From NCBI GenBank assembly GCA_964035545.1, contig OZ037772.1:11411818-11475817 (forward strand): a stretch of 64,000 nucleotides of DNA. Reading direction: 5' to 3'. This stretch comes from Bugula neritina. Lineage: Eukaryota; Bryozoa; Gymnolaemata; Cheilostomatida; Bugulidae. The notes beneath the pieces were generated by a model. The model saw nothing but the letters and a program-made list of their open reading frames with translations, was not told the DNA's origin and made no database searches. A program made the position numbers and the translations under genes. Positions 23,382 through 34,500 of the stretch are shown here, in pieces; positions within the stretch are counted from its first letter, which is position 1; every line of letters starts with the position of its first letter.

Positions 23382-25381
23382 AGTCAAGTCAAGTCAGAAG
23401 AATGAGATGGCGTGCATACTTCTTTCTTAACCCTGAAGCAAAAACTTATCAGAAAGAGACATACGGATTCAAATCTAACAAGACTCCACCGCAGATCCCC
23501 CAACTCCTAAGATTTGAAAAACGCATGTCTACTTTAATCCACAGACTGAATTTCAGAAAAGTCACATGCAGCTTTCAACAGAAGTTGCACAACGACATAA
23601 AGAAGAAGATAATTCCAGCCAACGTCATTGTACCAGCAGACAAAACATCAAACTATTATGAGCTGAGCTGCAATACCTACAATGAAATGCTTTACAACAA
23701 CATAACAAAATGCTACAAAAAAGAAGACAAGAACACACCCTTAACCATTTCCAGAGAAGACAAAAATATAGCAACTGGCTTACACTTAGCTGACAGGATC
23801 AACTGCACGAACCAGAAACCAGCCTACATCACACTAAAAGATCATAAAAACAACTTTGAAACTACCCCAACCTGCAGACTAATAAATCCATCCAAGCCAG
23901 AAATAGGGAAGATAAGTAAGCATATACTTGACAAAATCAACTCCGAAATCACTAAAGAATTAAATTTGAACCAATGGAAAAATACCAACTCAGTACTTAA
24001 CTGGTTTAACAACATAAAGAACAAAAAAAGCCACGCTTTTATTGAGTTTGACATCGTTGACTTTTACCCATCCATCACATCCGACTTACTAAGTAAAGCA
24101 TTGGAATTTGCATCTCTTCATGTACAAATAACACACGAAGAGCGGCAAATTATTATGCATACAAAAAAGTCACTTCTATACAACAAAGGTGAAGTGTGGA
24201 GCAAAACTACATCGGATCAGCTATTTGATGGAGCAGAGACCTGCGAACTGGTCGGCACATTTCTCTTGTACCATGTGACCAGCAAGCATGGCCCCAATTT
24301 TGGTTTATACCGAGATGATGGTTTAGGTGTCTTGACATCTTCAGCTAGAACCATCGAGGCCACAAAGAAGGACATATGCCACATTTTCAAGCAATATGGA
24401 TTAAAAATCACAATTGAGGCAAATAAAAAAACAGTAAACTTTTTAGATATCCACCTCAACCTCACAAACGAGATATACCAACCATACAACAAGCCAAACA
24501 ATATCCCCACATATGTTCATGCAAAATCCAACCACCCACCATCTATTATTCACAACATCCCAGAATCCATAAACAGACGACTCTCATCCATCTCATCCAA
24601 CTCCACCACATTCAACAACAACACAGCAATCTACCAACAAGCACTCATTAAAAGCGGATACAATCATAAGCTAAATTTTTACACGCCAACAGAGGTCACA
24701 AAGAAACCAAATCGTAGAAGAAAGGTAACATGGTTTAACCCTCCCTTTAGTATAAACGTAACTAATAACATTGGAAAAGAGTTTATCAAAATCATCAGCG
24801 AAGAGTTTCCTCCAAGCCATGAACTCTACAGAATTTTTAATAAGAAAACATTAAAAGTGTCATATAGCTGCATGCCCAACATAGCAGCAATCATAAATGG
24901 TCACAATAAGAAAGTATTGAAATCAGAAGAACATGAACACCACACAAAGCCATGTAACTGCAAATCTAAAAACAATTGCCCACTGAGTGGCCAGTGCTGC
25001 ACTGAGGCTGTCGTTTACCAGGCAACAGTCACAAACAACAACAACACAGCAGTAGAGACATACGTGGGACTAACCCAGAACCAGTTCAAGTATCGATACA
25101 ATAACCACACAGCCAGCTTCAAGAACACCAGTAAACAAAACTCCACCGAGCTGAGCAAATATATTTGGAAATTAAAGAACAACAATATAGCTTATGAGAT
25201 AAAGTGGAAAATTCTAGCCAGAGCACAACCATGCAACAAGCAGTCACCACTCTGCAAGCTATGCCTGCTAGAAAAATACTTTATAATCTGCAAGCCACAT
25301 TTATCCTCACTCAACAGCCGTAATGAGATAATAACAACATGCAGGCACGCTAGAAAGCTCCTCCTAGAGAATGTGACTTGA
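23369..25381 (+). CDS. Penelope-type reverse transcriptase with C-terminal GIY-YIG endonuclease
   Basis: 670-residue uninterrupted frame. RT core: ITLKDHKNNF (about residues 154-163), FDIVDFYPSI (227-236, catalytic Asp of motif A), GLYRDDGLGV (312-321, the catalytic DD motif) and VNFLDIHL (356-363). A Cys-rich knuckle (CNCKSKNNCPLSGQCC, 529-544) precedes the GIY-YIG nuclease: VVYQATV (548), TYVGLT (564) and KYRYNNH (574) with a candidate Glu in STELSKYIW. RT copies the RNA at a nick made by the nuclease. Both ends of the frame lie inside the inverted flanks, so the first residues may not be those of the native start. No stop or frameshift interrupts it; it could be an active copy. Confidence 0.92.
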   Translation: MSSHKSSQVRRMRWRAYFFLNPEAKTYQKETYGFKSNKTPPQIPQLLRFEKRMSTLIHRLNFRKVTCSFQQKLHNDIKKKIIPANVIVPADKTSNYYELSCNTYNEMLYNNITKCYKKEDKNTPLTISREDKNIATGLHLADRINCTNQKPAYITLKDHKNNFETTPTCRLINPSKPEIGKISKHILDKINSEITKELNLNQWKNTNSVLNWFNNIKNKKSHAFIEFDIVDFYPSITSDLLSKALEFASLHVQITHEERQIIMHTKKSLLYNKGEVWSKTTSDQLFDGAETCELVGTFLLYHVTSKHGPNFGLYRDDGLGVLTSSARTIEATKKDICHIFKQYGLKITIEANKKTVNFLDIHLNLTNEIYQPYNKPNNIPTYVHAKSNHPPSIIHNIPESINRRLSSISSNSTTFNNNTAIYQQALIKSGYNHKLNFYTPTEVTKKPNRRRKVTWFNPPFSINVTNNIGKEFIKIISEEFPPSHELYRIFNKKTLKVSYSCMPNIAAIINGHNKKVLKSEEHEHHTKPCNCKSKNNCPLSGQCCTEAVVYQATVTNNNNTAVETYVGLTQNQFKYRYNNHTASFKNTSKQNSTELSKYIWKLKNNNIAYEIKWKILARAQPCNKQSPLCKLCLLEKYFIICKPHLSSLNSRNEIITTCRHARKLLLENVT

Positions 25382-25602
25382 CATTTTAATCTCTTAATCA
25401 CTTTTATTCCATCTATTTATGTATTTTAATCCATTGGCTTTATAGCTTTTACACACATTTCTCATACATATATATAGTATGTTTTTATTCTTGTTACATT
25501 ACATCTTAACATTTTATCTGATGATGGTGTACATTCTATGCACATGAAACTAGTAGTAATAAAGTGTTTTAAATCAAATTTTATCGTTCATTACTTTTAT
25601 TT
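25372..25602. repeat. Right inverted repeat of the Penelope-like element
   Basis: Mirror copy of 23148-23381. It contains the stop codon of the reading frame (25379-25381) and a plus-strand hammerhead motif. Confidence 0.92.
25509..25567 (+). ncRNA. Hammerhead ribozyme in the right repeat
   Basis: Plus-strand RNA: stem I 25509-25517 pairs with 25559-25567 over 9 bp. Core CUGAUGA is at 25518-25524, stem II GUGUA/UGCAC, GAA at 25546-25548, stem III ACU/AGU with a 3-nt loop, and the predicted cut falls after A25558. The base that differs from the left copy lies at the start of stem II, outside the core. Short stem III is usual for hammerheads of Penelope-like elements. Confidence 0.82.
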
Positions 25603-25654
25603 ATTTACTCTGCTCTGCACTGCATTGAGCTCTCTTTAGTGGTAAACTATACAC

Positions 25655-25659
<5 letters not shown>

Positions 25660-25720
<61 letters not shown>
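25660..25720. repeat. (TA)n microsatellite
   Basis: About 30 TA units just beyond the right end of the Penelope-like element. Confidence 0.95.
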
Positions 25721-25723
<3 letters not shown>

Positions 25724-25851
25724 TATAACAAAGTCAAATTTGGTGCACACTTCTATATGAGCATATAGTATAGTCTTGGCAAATTTTACTGTTGCATTTT
25801 GAGTTTTAGTTTTAATATAAGTAAACGTGTCAGAATATTTTAAAAACCTTA

Positions 25852-28800
25852 TTATAACAAAACACATCTACTTCGTTCAGCAGAATTCAACTTTTCTTTT
25901 GAAGCCTTACTTTCTTCATTGTCCTGTATATCGTTTTGACCTTTGATCCCAAGTTTTCTGCTCATTGTGGTGTACATTGTCGTACCAGTATAGACATGTT
26001 CATTATATTCTGACATGACATTTTCAAACACCTGGTTTAGGTCAACACCTTTATACATCTTAGATACGACGTCAGATACCAACGGCCGAGGCGACTTGGA
26101 TACCAGAATTAGAATGTCTCTCTCAGCTGCACTGGCTTCTTCTCCTTCAACTGACTTTTTTTCATAAAGAACTGGGAAATGCTGCGTGATTAGGTTGTCG
26201 TTTTGAATAACAAACACCTGGGGAATATTTTCAATGATGTAAGTTTCAGAAAATTTTTGAACACATAGTAGGCTTGAGAGCAAACTTGTATCAAACATTT
26301 TCTACAGCAAGTCAAAGTGAAGTCAATTACTAAAAAACCAGTAACAATTGACGTCTAACTGACTGAGACTCTAAAATACTTCTGTTGAATCAAAGATGAC
26401 CTGTTCAATATTGAAAGTTTAGTCATATAAGCGAAGAAAATCAGAGTTAATTATTACTTTGTAAGAACATTTCTTTTAGTTTTAAAAACCTGCTTTACTA
26501 GTTAATAGTTTAGTATAAGAAATGGAGTATGCAATACCAAACTTGGACAAAATTATAATTTTATGAACGATAAATGAGAGATTATAGGGACTGCAAGCAT
26601 AGATTAATATGAAAATCTGCATCTAAATTTTTTTCACCTATATATAATATTTATACTGCATCATATTAAAAAGTTAAATCTGTTCCAAATTAATAGAAAT
26701 TTAAGTTTCTTTGTTTTAACACCTAATATTTTGTTAAACAATTGGCTATAATGATTAGTAATATGTGGAAAAAAGAAATGCAATTGCTCACTTTAGGCTT
26801 GTCCTTGAGATTCTGAAGCTGTGCTAGTTTTACCAGAAACGTCTCAACGAGGCCATCTTCTTGCTTTTTGACATCTTTGACCAGCACCAGAGTTCCTGTC
26901 AGCTCTTCCTGGTTGTCCAAGTCTTTCAGCACAGTTTCTAATGTTTTACTGCTTGGATTTTCGTAAACTGTTGGTATCAAGTTCATTTTCTCTAAACTTT
27001 CAACAATCTTTTCATTTTCGTCATTGTCTCCCTCGGAGCAGGTGAAGTGAAGTAGGAGAATGTTGAATGTCCCCCAGTCGACCCAAGATACTAAAATGTA
27101 TAAACATAATACAGTAACAGTTGAGTATCTTCTCCCTGTTCTAAGTTACGGCATTGCTTTATATATTATCTAAACTTATGTTGCTTGATTTGGAGCGAGA
27201 GTATTGAAACCGCAACCAGTGTTGGTTAAAAGCAAGTATGTTTTCAAAATTGTTCTATTTGCAAAAAAATCATATGCAGAACTTTGAGCACTAATCAACT
27301 TGTTGGTGAGGTCATAAAACTATGAGCAAAGTATTACTGAAGACAGATATTATTACATTTAAAAGTAGCAAATATATTAAATATAAAAGGGAAAAAATTT
27401 ACATGTAGCGAATAAAGATCAAGCCGTGGGAGAGCGTTGTGAGACAATCTCAGTGATTTTATATTGCAAATGGTTACTCCATATTGTGACTAGATTGTCA
27501 TATTGCTATTAATTTTTGTTTATATCCATGCAAGCACTCTATAGATCTTTAGTGAAGCATAAAATGCGTGGTTTTAGTAATTCAGTCAAAGGCAATCATT
27601 TAAGGAGCAGCAATTTTTATTGATACTTATTTTGGTCAACGCTATTATAGAATTGTCCAGTATCACTTCAGTTGCTGGCTGTCAAGTGAACTGTAATTTA
27701 CTAGCACTCACAAATCACTCACTACTTTTTAAAGCAAGCAATATCTCATCTAATCTAGGGGTTAGAGTGTTTGGATTAGTAAACACTAAGTCGTGGGTTC
27801 GAACCCCAGTAAAGGCCATTGGTGATGTTAAAAAGAGCATCCAGGCATAATTGCTCCTAGGTCACATATGAACAAGCTTCATTTGACAAAAATGCCTTTT
27901 ATCAGGGGTTCTCACAGGGATAGTGAGTTAAATACAATCATTTAGCAGCTAGTGTTATATACTGAGTGCATTACAGAATACACTCCAGAGTTGCATGTTG
28001 TGAGATGTAGACTAACCATTACTAAGAGAAGATATAGTTCCAGATGTTTGAGTGGTTGCACGGCTGCTAAGGGGTGCTAAAACACATTCAGAATAAAGTT
28101 AACAGTCAATCAGGACATTAAAGTTGTTTGCAGAAATGAGAATATTTTTATGAGCACTCCATGACATAGAAGTTGATTTCATTGTTGGGCTAAGAGCAGT
28201 AGACTATATTACATTGAAGAAATGCTCTCCTACACATGTATAGTGAAGACAAATCATATTATTGTTTCTTTGAAAAGGCAAATTTATCAGTATTGAAGCC
28301 ATCTCGATTCTTAAGCAAAGATTTACTGTTAAAATATACAGCTAGACAGGCAAGCAGATGGACAGCTCAAAAGCCTATCACGGCTTGTATAATTAATTTG
28401 AGCTAAATCTTGCTGTAAAATGTTAAGTGGCTTGTAGATCTTTACTGACCAGCCATGTGGTCTGATGCATGTTTAGGCAGGTAAATTGCTGCAGCTGATA
28501 TATAATAATTAGATATGTTCAAGAGCCAAATATATTTTTTAATGAAAACGTAAGAATCAAATCTAAGTTATTATTTTAGTTGTTCTAGTTATGAGAATAA
28601 CTCCTAATTTTTTATTGATACTTATTTTGGTCAACGCTATTATAGAATTGTCCAGTATCACTTCAGTTGCTGGCTGTCAAGTGAACTGTAATTTACTAGC
28701 ACTCACAAAACACTCACTACCTTTTATAGCAAGCAACGAAATTAAACCTCCATGATATAAATTATATTATATTCAGATTTAGACTGTAAGATATATTTAA

Positions 28801-29153
28801 ATACTTTTACTCTGTTGATTATCATTTATAATAATATTATTATAAATGATAATCACCAGAGTAGAATAGGTTATTATGGGTATAGTTTCAGTGAATGCTA
28901 AGCCCATGCTGGTACACACAGGTTCCAACCTTACTATATAACAGCATGCCGTTTGGCTATCAAAATGCAAAAGTATTTAAATATATCTTACAGTCTAATT
29001 CTTCTGCTGGTGGGGTCCTTTCAGGTAGAGGCAAATTTATTTCGATTTCCTCTGCAAGCAATATATAATAAATAATATAAATTTATTAATAAATATTTAT
29101 AAATATATAATTGATTATATAAATTAATAAACAAATAAATAAATAAATAAATA

Positions 29154-29201
<48 letters not shown>

Positions 29202-29215
29202 ATATATATGTTATC

Positions 29216-29260
<45 letters not shown>

Positions 29261-29625
29261 ACATATTATTTTACCTAAAACTTCCTGCATATTATAGTAT
29301 TGTTGTAGACAGTAGTTTATGTTTTTAAAGCAATTTCGTAAAATAACTAACATATTGTGTTTTATTTTTAGCCAGCATTTGAAATATTTTCCCTGGATTC
29401 AAACTTTAACCTGACAAATAATAAATAGAAAATTATATTTGAAATATGATGTAATATACATAATGATAAGATATAATACACATAATGATAATATAAGATT
29501 ATTATATGGTACACAAAAAATAAAATACAGACGCAAACCTTGAACTGATGAGGCTATAGAACTTTCCCTGGAGAATTTTTTTTCTAATGCCATGTTAGTT
29601 GGCTCTCGCTCTATAGCTTTTAGAA
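25852..29625 (-). CDS. Caspase-fold protein lacking catalytic residues, C-terminal CaaX box (5' incomplete)
   Basis: Minus-strand exons 29539-29625, 28992-29051, 28017-28076, 26792-27090, 25852-26301 with matching phases; the first exon was not found. An N-terminal Ser/Thr-rich linker from small phase-1 exons leads to a caspase-like fold: WGTFNILLLHF, IPTVYENPSSKTLETVLKDL and TGTLVLV correspond to the p20 core. The strand that carries QACxG in active caspases reads PQVFVIQNDN, so the Cys is absent, and the LSHG position appears to be LVKD, so the His is absent. A p10-like half follows (RDILILVSKSPRP). The protein ends RSRCVLL, a CaaX motif with Leu last, predicted to be geranylgeranylated and membrane-bound. 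A regulatory pseudo-protease role is inferred by analogy with c-FLIP. Its linker exons are duplicated at 17767-18988. Confidence 0.68.
27613..27740. repeat. Direct repeat copy 1 (about 125 bp)
   Basis: Begins TTTTTATTGATACTTATTTT and is about 95% identical to 28609-28735. Copy 1 is followed directly by a SINE. Confidence 0.88.
27748..27924 (+). mobile_element. tRNA-derived SINE
   Basis: A-box AATCTAGGGGTTAGAGTG, perfect B-box GGGTTCGAACCCC (27795-27806 region), body GGCCATTGGTGATGTTAAAA and tail ATCAGGGGTTCTCACAGGG, collinear with 22128-22312. Confidence 0.85.
28609..28735. repeat. Direct repeat copy 2 (about 125 bp)
   Basis: Second copy of 27613-27740, 1 kb away on the same strand. It ends at AGCAAGCAA, after which the two copies diverge. 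Confidence 0.88.
28776..28999. repeat. Nested inverted repeats around a splice donor
   Basis: Outer arms: TTAGACTGTAAGATATATTT (about 28779) and its complement ending about 28999. Inside is a perfect 40-bp palindrome (28816-28855) extended by TACTCTG/CAGAGTA. The right outer arm is the donor region of exon 28992-29051, so a mirror image of that donor lies on the plus strand. Confidence 0.85.
29130..29262. repeat. (TAAA)n and (TA)n microsatellites
   Basis: Simple repeats in the intron between the first two located exons of the caspase-fold gene. Confidence 0.9.
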
Positions 29626-29639
29626 CTGATAAATCCAAC

Positions 29640-30600
29640 AATCAAACCTGAAATTATAATAAGTTCAATGAAGTAAAACACAGAACCTAATTTTATTCAT
29701 ATTATATCCTATAGGAGTTCATGAAATAACTTTTTAGAATCTTGATTTTCAGTTCCGGCCAATATTTAAGTTGCAAATTTGCATAAACAATTGCAGGAGA
29801 GAAAAGTGATGTGGCATAAATAGCAAAACCAAACTGACATATATTAAAAGTTTATGCAAATTTAACTTTTTAATAAAATTGGTAAAAAACATGAAGTGGT
29901 TAGCTCTGTAAGTAGCAAGTCACACAATATAATAGTAAATACTATAAAATAGCATAAGTACTTCAATAGGTATAATATATTTGACTGAACGAGCTAAATA
30001 GAAACCTTATAGAAATTATGCAATTGATGTAGTAAAAAAAGCAATGAAAATAGCTTACAATTGTGATAATGTTACTTTAATATCAGATATATAACCAGCA
30101 TTCACCATATAGTTAGGAAATTATATTATATAGGCATGCTAGTATATTTGACATTAAGTTGATTAAACACTTCAATTAAAGTTGACGTATTACCTGATGA
30201 TGTGCTAATAATAAAAGCATTAAATAGATTAGGTAATTAAATTTAACAAACAAATCAAGAAAGTTAAAAATAAACAGCGAGTTTAATTTTTTTATTTTTT
30301 GTACAGTACTTCCAATTTAATATTTATATTTATTTTAGTTTGAATTTAATATATTATATAAGCATAATATACATTATTTTAGGTTTGGTGCAAAACAATG
30401 CAGGGAATGCCTTTTAAATGTTCATTAAAGTTTTCTTATGTTATCAGCACCTCCTGAAAGAATAAATGCAATAGTGGAAATTTTAAAAAAAATGTGTGAA
30501 CAAGAAATTCTTTAAACCACTATAAAAATAAAAACTTGGTTAATTCTCTTTAAAATCATTATTATCATTTATTATATATTGCAGCTGATGCCGCAATTTA
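29640..30600. other. Expected 5' region of the caspase-fold gene
   Basis: No start exon could be supported here. The sequence is AT-rich with scattered short frames. The missing first exon must lie here or between 31270 and 31580. Confidence 0.3.
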
Positions 30601-30830
30601 GGATGGAGTTTAGAATAGAGGGTAGATTATAGTCTAAGGTTAAATTAAGCGCAGAGTATAGGATAAAGCATTGAATAGAGTATAGGATAAAGTATAGAAT
30701 AGAGTATAGGATAAAGTATAGAATAGAGTATAGGATAAAGTATAGAATAGAGTATAGAATAGAGTGTAGAATAGAGTGCAGACTAGAGTATAGAATAGAG
30801 TATAGAAAAGAGTTAGAATAAAGTTAGGAC
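30600..30830. repeat. Minisatellite (AGAGTATAGGATAAAGTATAGAAT)
   Basis: Repeats of about 24 bp and half-units of 11-12 bp, grading into the next array. Confidence 0.85.
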
Positions 30831-30831
30831 A

Positions 30832-31228
30832 GTGGTGACAGAGGGAAGAACTAGGACAATGGTGGCAGAGGGAAGAGCTAGGATAGTGGGAGCACAGGTA
30901 AGAGCTAGGATAGTGGTGGCAGAGGTAAGAGAGAAGACAGTGGTGGCGCAGGTAAGAGTTAGGATAGTGGTAGCACAGGTAAGAGTTAAGATAGTGGTGA
31001 CAGAGGTAAGAGAGAAGACAGTGGTGGCACAGGTAAGAGTTAGGATAGTGGTAGCACAGGTAAGAGTTAGGATAGTGGTAGCACAGATAAGAGTTAGGAC
31101 AGTGGTGGCAGAGGTAAGAGAGAAGACAGTGGTAGCACAGGTAAAAGTTAGGACAGTGGTGGCACAGGTAAGAGTTAGGATAGTGGTGGCAGAGGTAAGA
31201 GAGAAGACAGTGGTGGCACAGGTAAGGC
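30832..31228. repeat. Minisatellite rich in splice-donor consensus (CAGGTAAGAG)
   Basis: About twelve 33-bp units of the type GTGGTGGCACAGGTAAGAG. Most contain AG|GTAAGAG, a near-perfect 5' splice site on the plus strand. No plus-strand exon was found upstream. The 33-bp unit keeps both strands open for 143 to 151 codons, which explains the long repetitive frames; they are not considered genes. Confidence 0.85.
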
Positions 31229-31587
31229 GCCGGGTGCCATGCCGGAGGTCAGGGACCTTTTGATTCATGAGTAATTATTACTCATGCCTGTCGCCTATTG
31301 CCCAGTTCAGACGATTCTCATAAAACAAGCTTTGTCTGATTTTTGTTCTAGTGTTTTATATTATAAAAGTTTTAGCTTTTTATAAACAAATCTAAAAAAT
31401 GTTAGCACACCTAAACTTTTAATGATGTTGGTAAAAAATTAACAAATTAAAACCCAGATGAATCTAAAAACAAAAACTCAATATGTGATTAGGCTAACTC
31501 TAAACCCTCAAAAACAAAGCAATAATAAACAACTCTATATGGTGCTTTCAAACAAAACCTGTGTCAGCTAACTAGACCTAACATCTG

Positions 31588-34500
31588 CTACCCAGCATTT
31601 TGCATTCTCAGATAAATGTTTTTTAAGCATATTTTCTTTGTGCAGTTAGTACGTGCCCAAGGAGTCTGGTCAGACTCTCGTCTCATCTTTATTTCCAGCC
31701 TTATGAGCACATCCGACATGCTTTCATTGAACTTTAACTTTTTTAGAATCTTCCCTAGCTTAGGTATCATGTTATCACGGTAAGCTAATGTGCCGGGCTT
31801 GCACGCCATTAGAACGTAGAAGTTTGGTCCGGGAAAATCGATTGACTGTGGAGGACCCAAATCTGGTGCTTCTTTCAGTGCGTCTGCTGCAAGTGTGAGA
31901 GGCAGATCAGGTGATAATTAAGACAGCATAGGTGTGGCAGTTGGCCAAATATTGTTATTACTCCATTGTTTAAAATATATCATCATTAAAACAACATTTT
32001 TAAATAATTTTAATCCTGATATTTATATATAGGTTGTAGTTAACAAGCAAGTTACAGTAGGCTCTACTAAGTTACAATACGTTTCCTAGAATTTTGAGGA
32101 TTGAAATGCTATTATTTATTTTGATATGAATATCTTGGGCTTTTATTGTCTTACTAATATTTTGCACTAAATTTAACTTACCTCTGTGGTCATGATGAAA
32201 CCTGTTGAGAGATTTGTTGCAAGCTTGTACAAACAGCATCTAAAAGATAAATCTGAAAGTGTGAAAAACTTTGCTATGTTTCCATGATACTGATAATATG
32301 TTGCTATACTATGTTTCAATCCTGTTATTAGTTAATGTTTTTAAGCCTACAAAACATTGCATAGAACTCAACATTGAATGATTTGAGACTATATAGTAAA
32401 GTTAAGCTATTAATTAGTAATGCATGGACTTCTATTGTCAATAGAGGGGATTCCCCTCAAGTTTTTACATGAACATTTTATGTAAATATGACAATTTATA
32501 TAAGCAAATATTTGAGTAGAGCGAAGCACATTTATATGAGTCAAATATACAGTGCATTTATATATTGTATAGTATCATGATTTGAGTAGATGAATAAAGT
32601 ATTAATTAGTTTAGCATTAATGTTCAATATAATAATTGACTTAGGATTGATTTTTACGGATGGTTCAACACCATTCCTTTAGCTTTGTCATACTATGTAT
32701 AGTAGCTATTCAGATGTTAGCAAAATATTACTTGCAATATAATATATAGAATAAAATGATCAATGATGAAAACAGCTTTCAAAAAGACTTTGGTTGGTGT
32801 AGAATTGCACGGAAGATAGAAATTGGTAGCAAGTCTGCTGCTATAAATGTGTCACAATATATTAAAACAAAAGTGATGATGCATAAGTAGTGGAGACCTT
32901 CAAATGTGCTGTTTGCAAACCTATTAGGGCATTTTTTGGCAAGTTTATAGATTAAAAATATATAATTACATTTGCAATTTTTATTTCAACTTCTTACGCA
33001 ATTAAATAAATCAGAAGTTGTTTTAGCATGTTTCACTACCACAAGTCATTATAATATACACTTATAATATATTTATAGGAAATTATTATATAGTTATAAC
33101 ACGTACTTACATACATACGCTATTACTATACGCAGTGTAGAATAAGTTAGCATAAATAAAAATAAATTTGAGCTGCAAAGTTAAACTCTGCCATTAGGAT
33201 AACATAATTTACAAAACTATTCACTAAATAATCATATGGTATGTTGTTCTCTCACCTTTGGTAGCCCTGCAGGAATCGCCTCATTCATTTCTTTGAGAAT
33301 TTCATTATAATAAACCCTTTCACCCTGTTCTGTAAAGATGCTGTAGTTACTGCCATGGCACATCATGCAGACCAACATGGCTGATTTAAACCTTTTCTCT
33401 TCAGCTTTAGATATTGCTCTGAGGATGTTTGCTTTAGAATCAGCTCTACATTCAATGCTTTTAATTTTCAATTTTTTCAACCCACTGATTAAGGCCTCTC
33501 TTTCTTCCAACGCACCATCTCTCCCTTCCACAGCATAAATTACGAGGCAGTATGGTGCATCTGTCAAACAATAGCATCCGTCATTTGCCTGTCTTTGAGC
33601 CCATTTCAGAAAATTTCCTACTTGGCCATTTGCTAATACTTCAGCCGTCTTTCCTTCGCTATTCCTTAAGCCTAAAAACTCTTTAGTCTTGTTGGCTCCT
33701 GCACAAGTCACGATTCTTTTTGCCATTTTTAAATTTCCAAACTTTGCTGCTATGTGCAGTATTGTGTTTCTATCTCTGTCAATCATTTGCATGCAACTTG
33801 TCTGGGATATCACTGAAATCATAAGAGATGCTTGTAGTTAAAATTCCTCACAGTAAATAATCTTCAGTAACCTTCTATGTAATGGTGAAATCTTCAATAG
33901 CTAACAATGCTGCAGCTGTGTTAGTGTAATATTTGTTCAGATAGGTAAACTTTACTTTATACTTTCACTAAGACAACTGATTCTACACATTAATGCAGAA
34001 TACAAAACATTAAAACAGGATAATAATATAGCAATAGAATAGCTGTAGCAACAGCAGCAATTGAAAATGTTACTTGAACCCAAATTGAAATTATGTCATA
34101 TCCCATAAAAATATAACCACAGCAAAGCTTGTATACAGCACTATAGAATCATGGTTAACTCTAAATTTTGCAAACACTGTTAGAAGCTGCAGTTATTAAT
34201 GTTGAATGTCAACCACTTTATAGTATATATTGCAAAAAGCTATTTAGATAGATGAATTTTAAACATAAATGATACTTATAAACCCCTTTTCTTGCAACTG
34301 CTTCACCTAGGTGGCTAATAAACAAGCTACTGTTTGCAGACTGCAGAGTGTAATTCTACCTATAATAATAACAGTTTACCTTTCAGGTAAGTTTGCTCAT
34401 CCAGGATTCTGTCATGTAAGCTAGCAGTGATATTTGGGGCAAAATGCATCAGTAAACAGATCTTGTAAAAGTCAAGGTGTTGGTGCATAGCACTAGCATA

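Larger units (their letters stand above)
23148..25602 (+). mobile_element. Penelope-like retroelement with inverted flanks
   Basis: A 2.46-kb unit bounded by inverted repeats: 23148-23381 and 25372-25602. They are about 230 bp each and differ by roughly one base change and one 4-bp indel. One long open frame sits between them and overlaps both repeats. Flanking repeats in direct or inverted orientation, an RT plus GIY-YIG reading frame, and hammerhead motifs in the repeats are established features of Penelope-like elements. The intact frame and near-identical repeats indicate a recent insertion, downstream of the caspase-fold gene. Confidence 0.9.

Noticed and set aside
30190-30225. CTGATGA as a further hammerhead
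   Set aside because: No downstream GAAA with closing stems.
30813-31268. Overlapping open frames of 143 and 151 codons on both strands
   Set aside because: They follow from a 33-bp repeat without stops; the periodic peptide has no other support.
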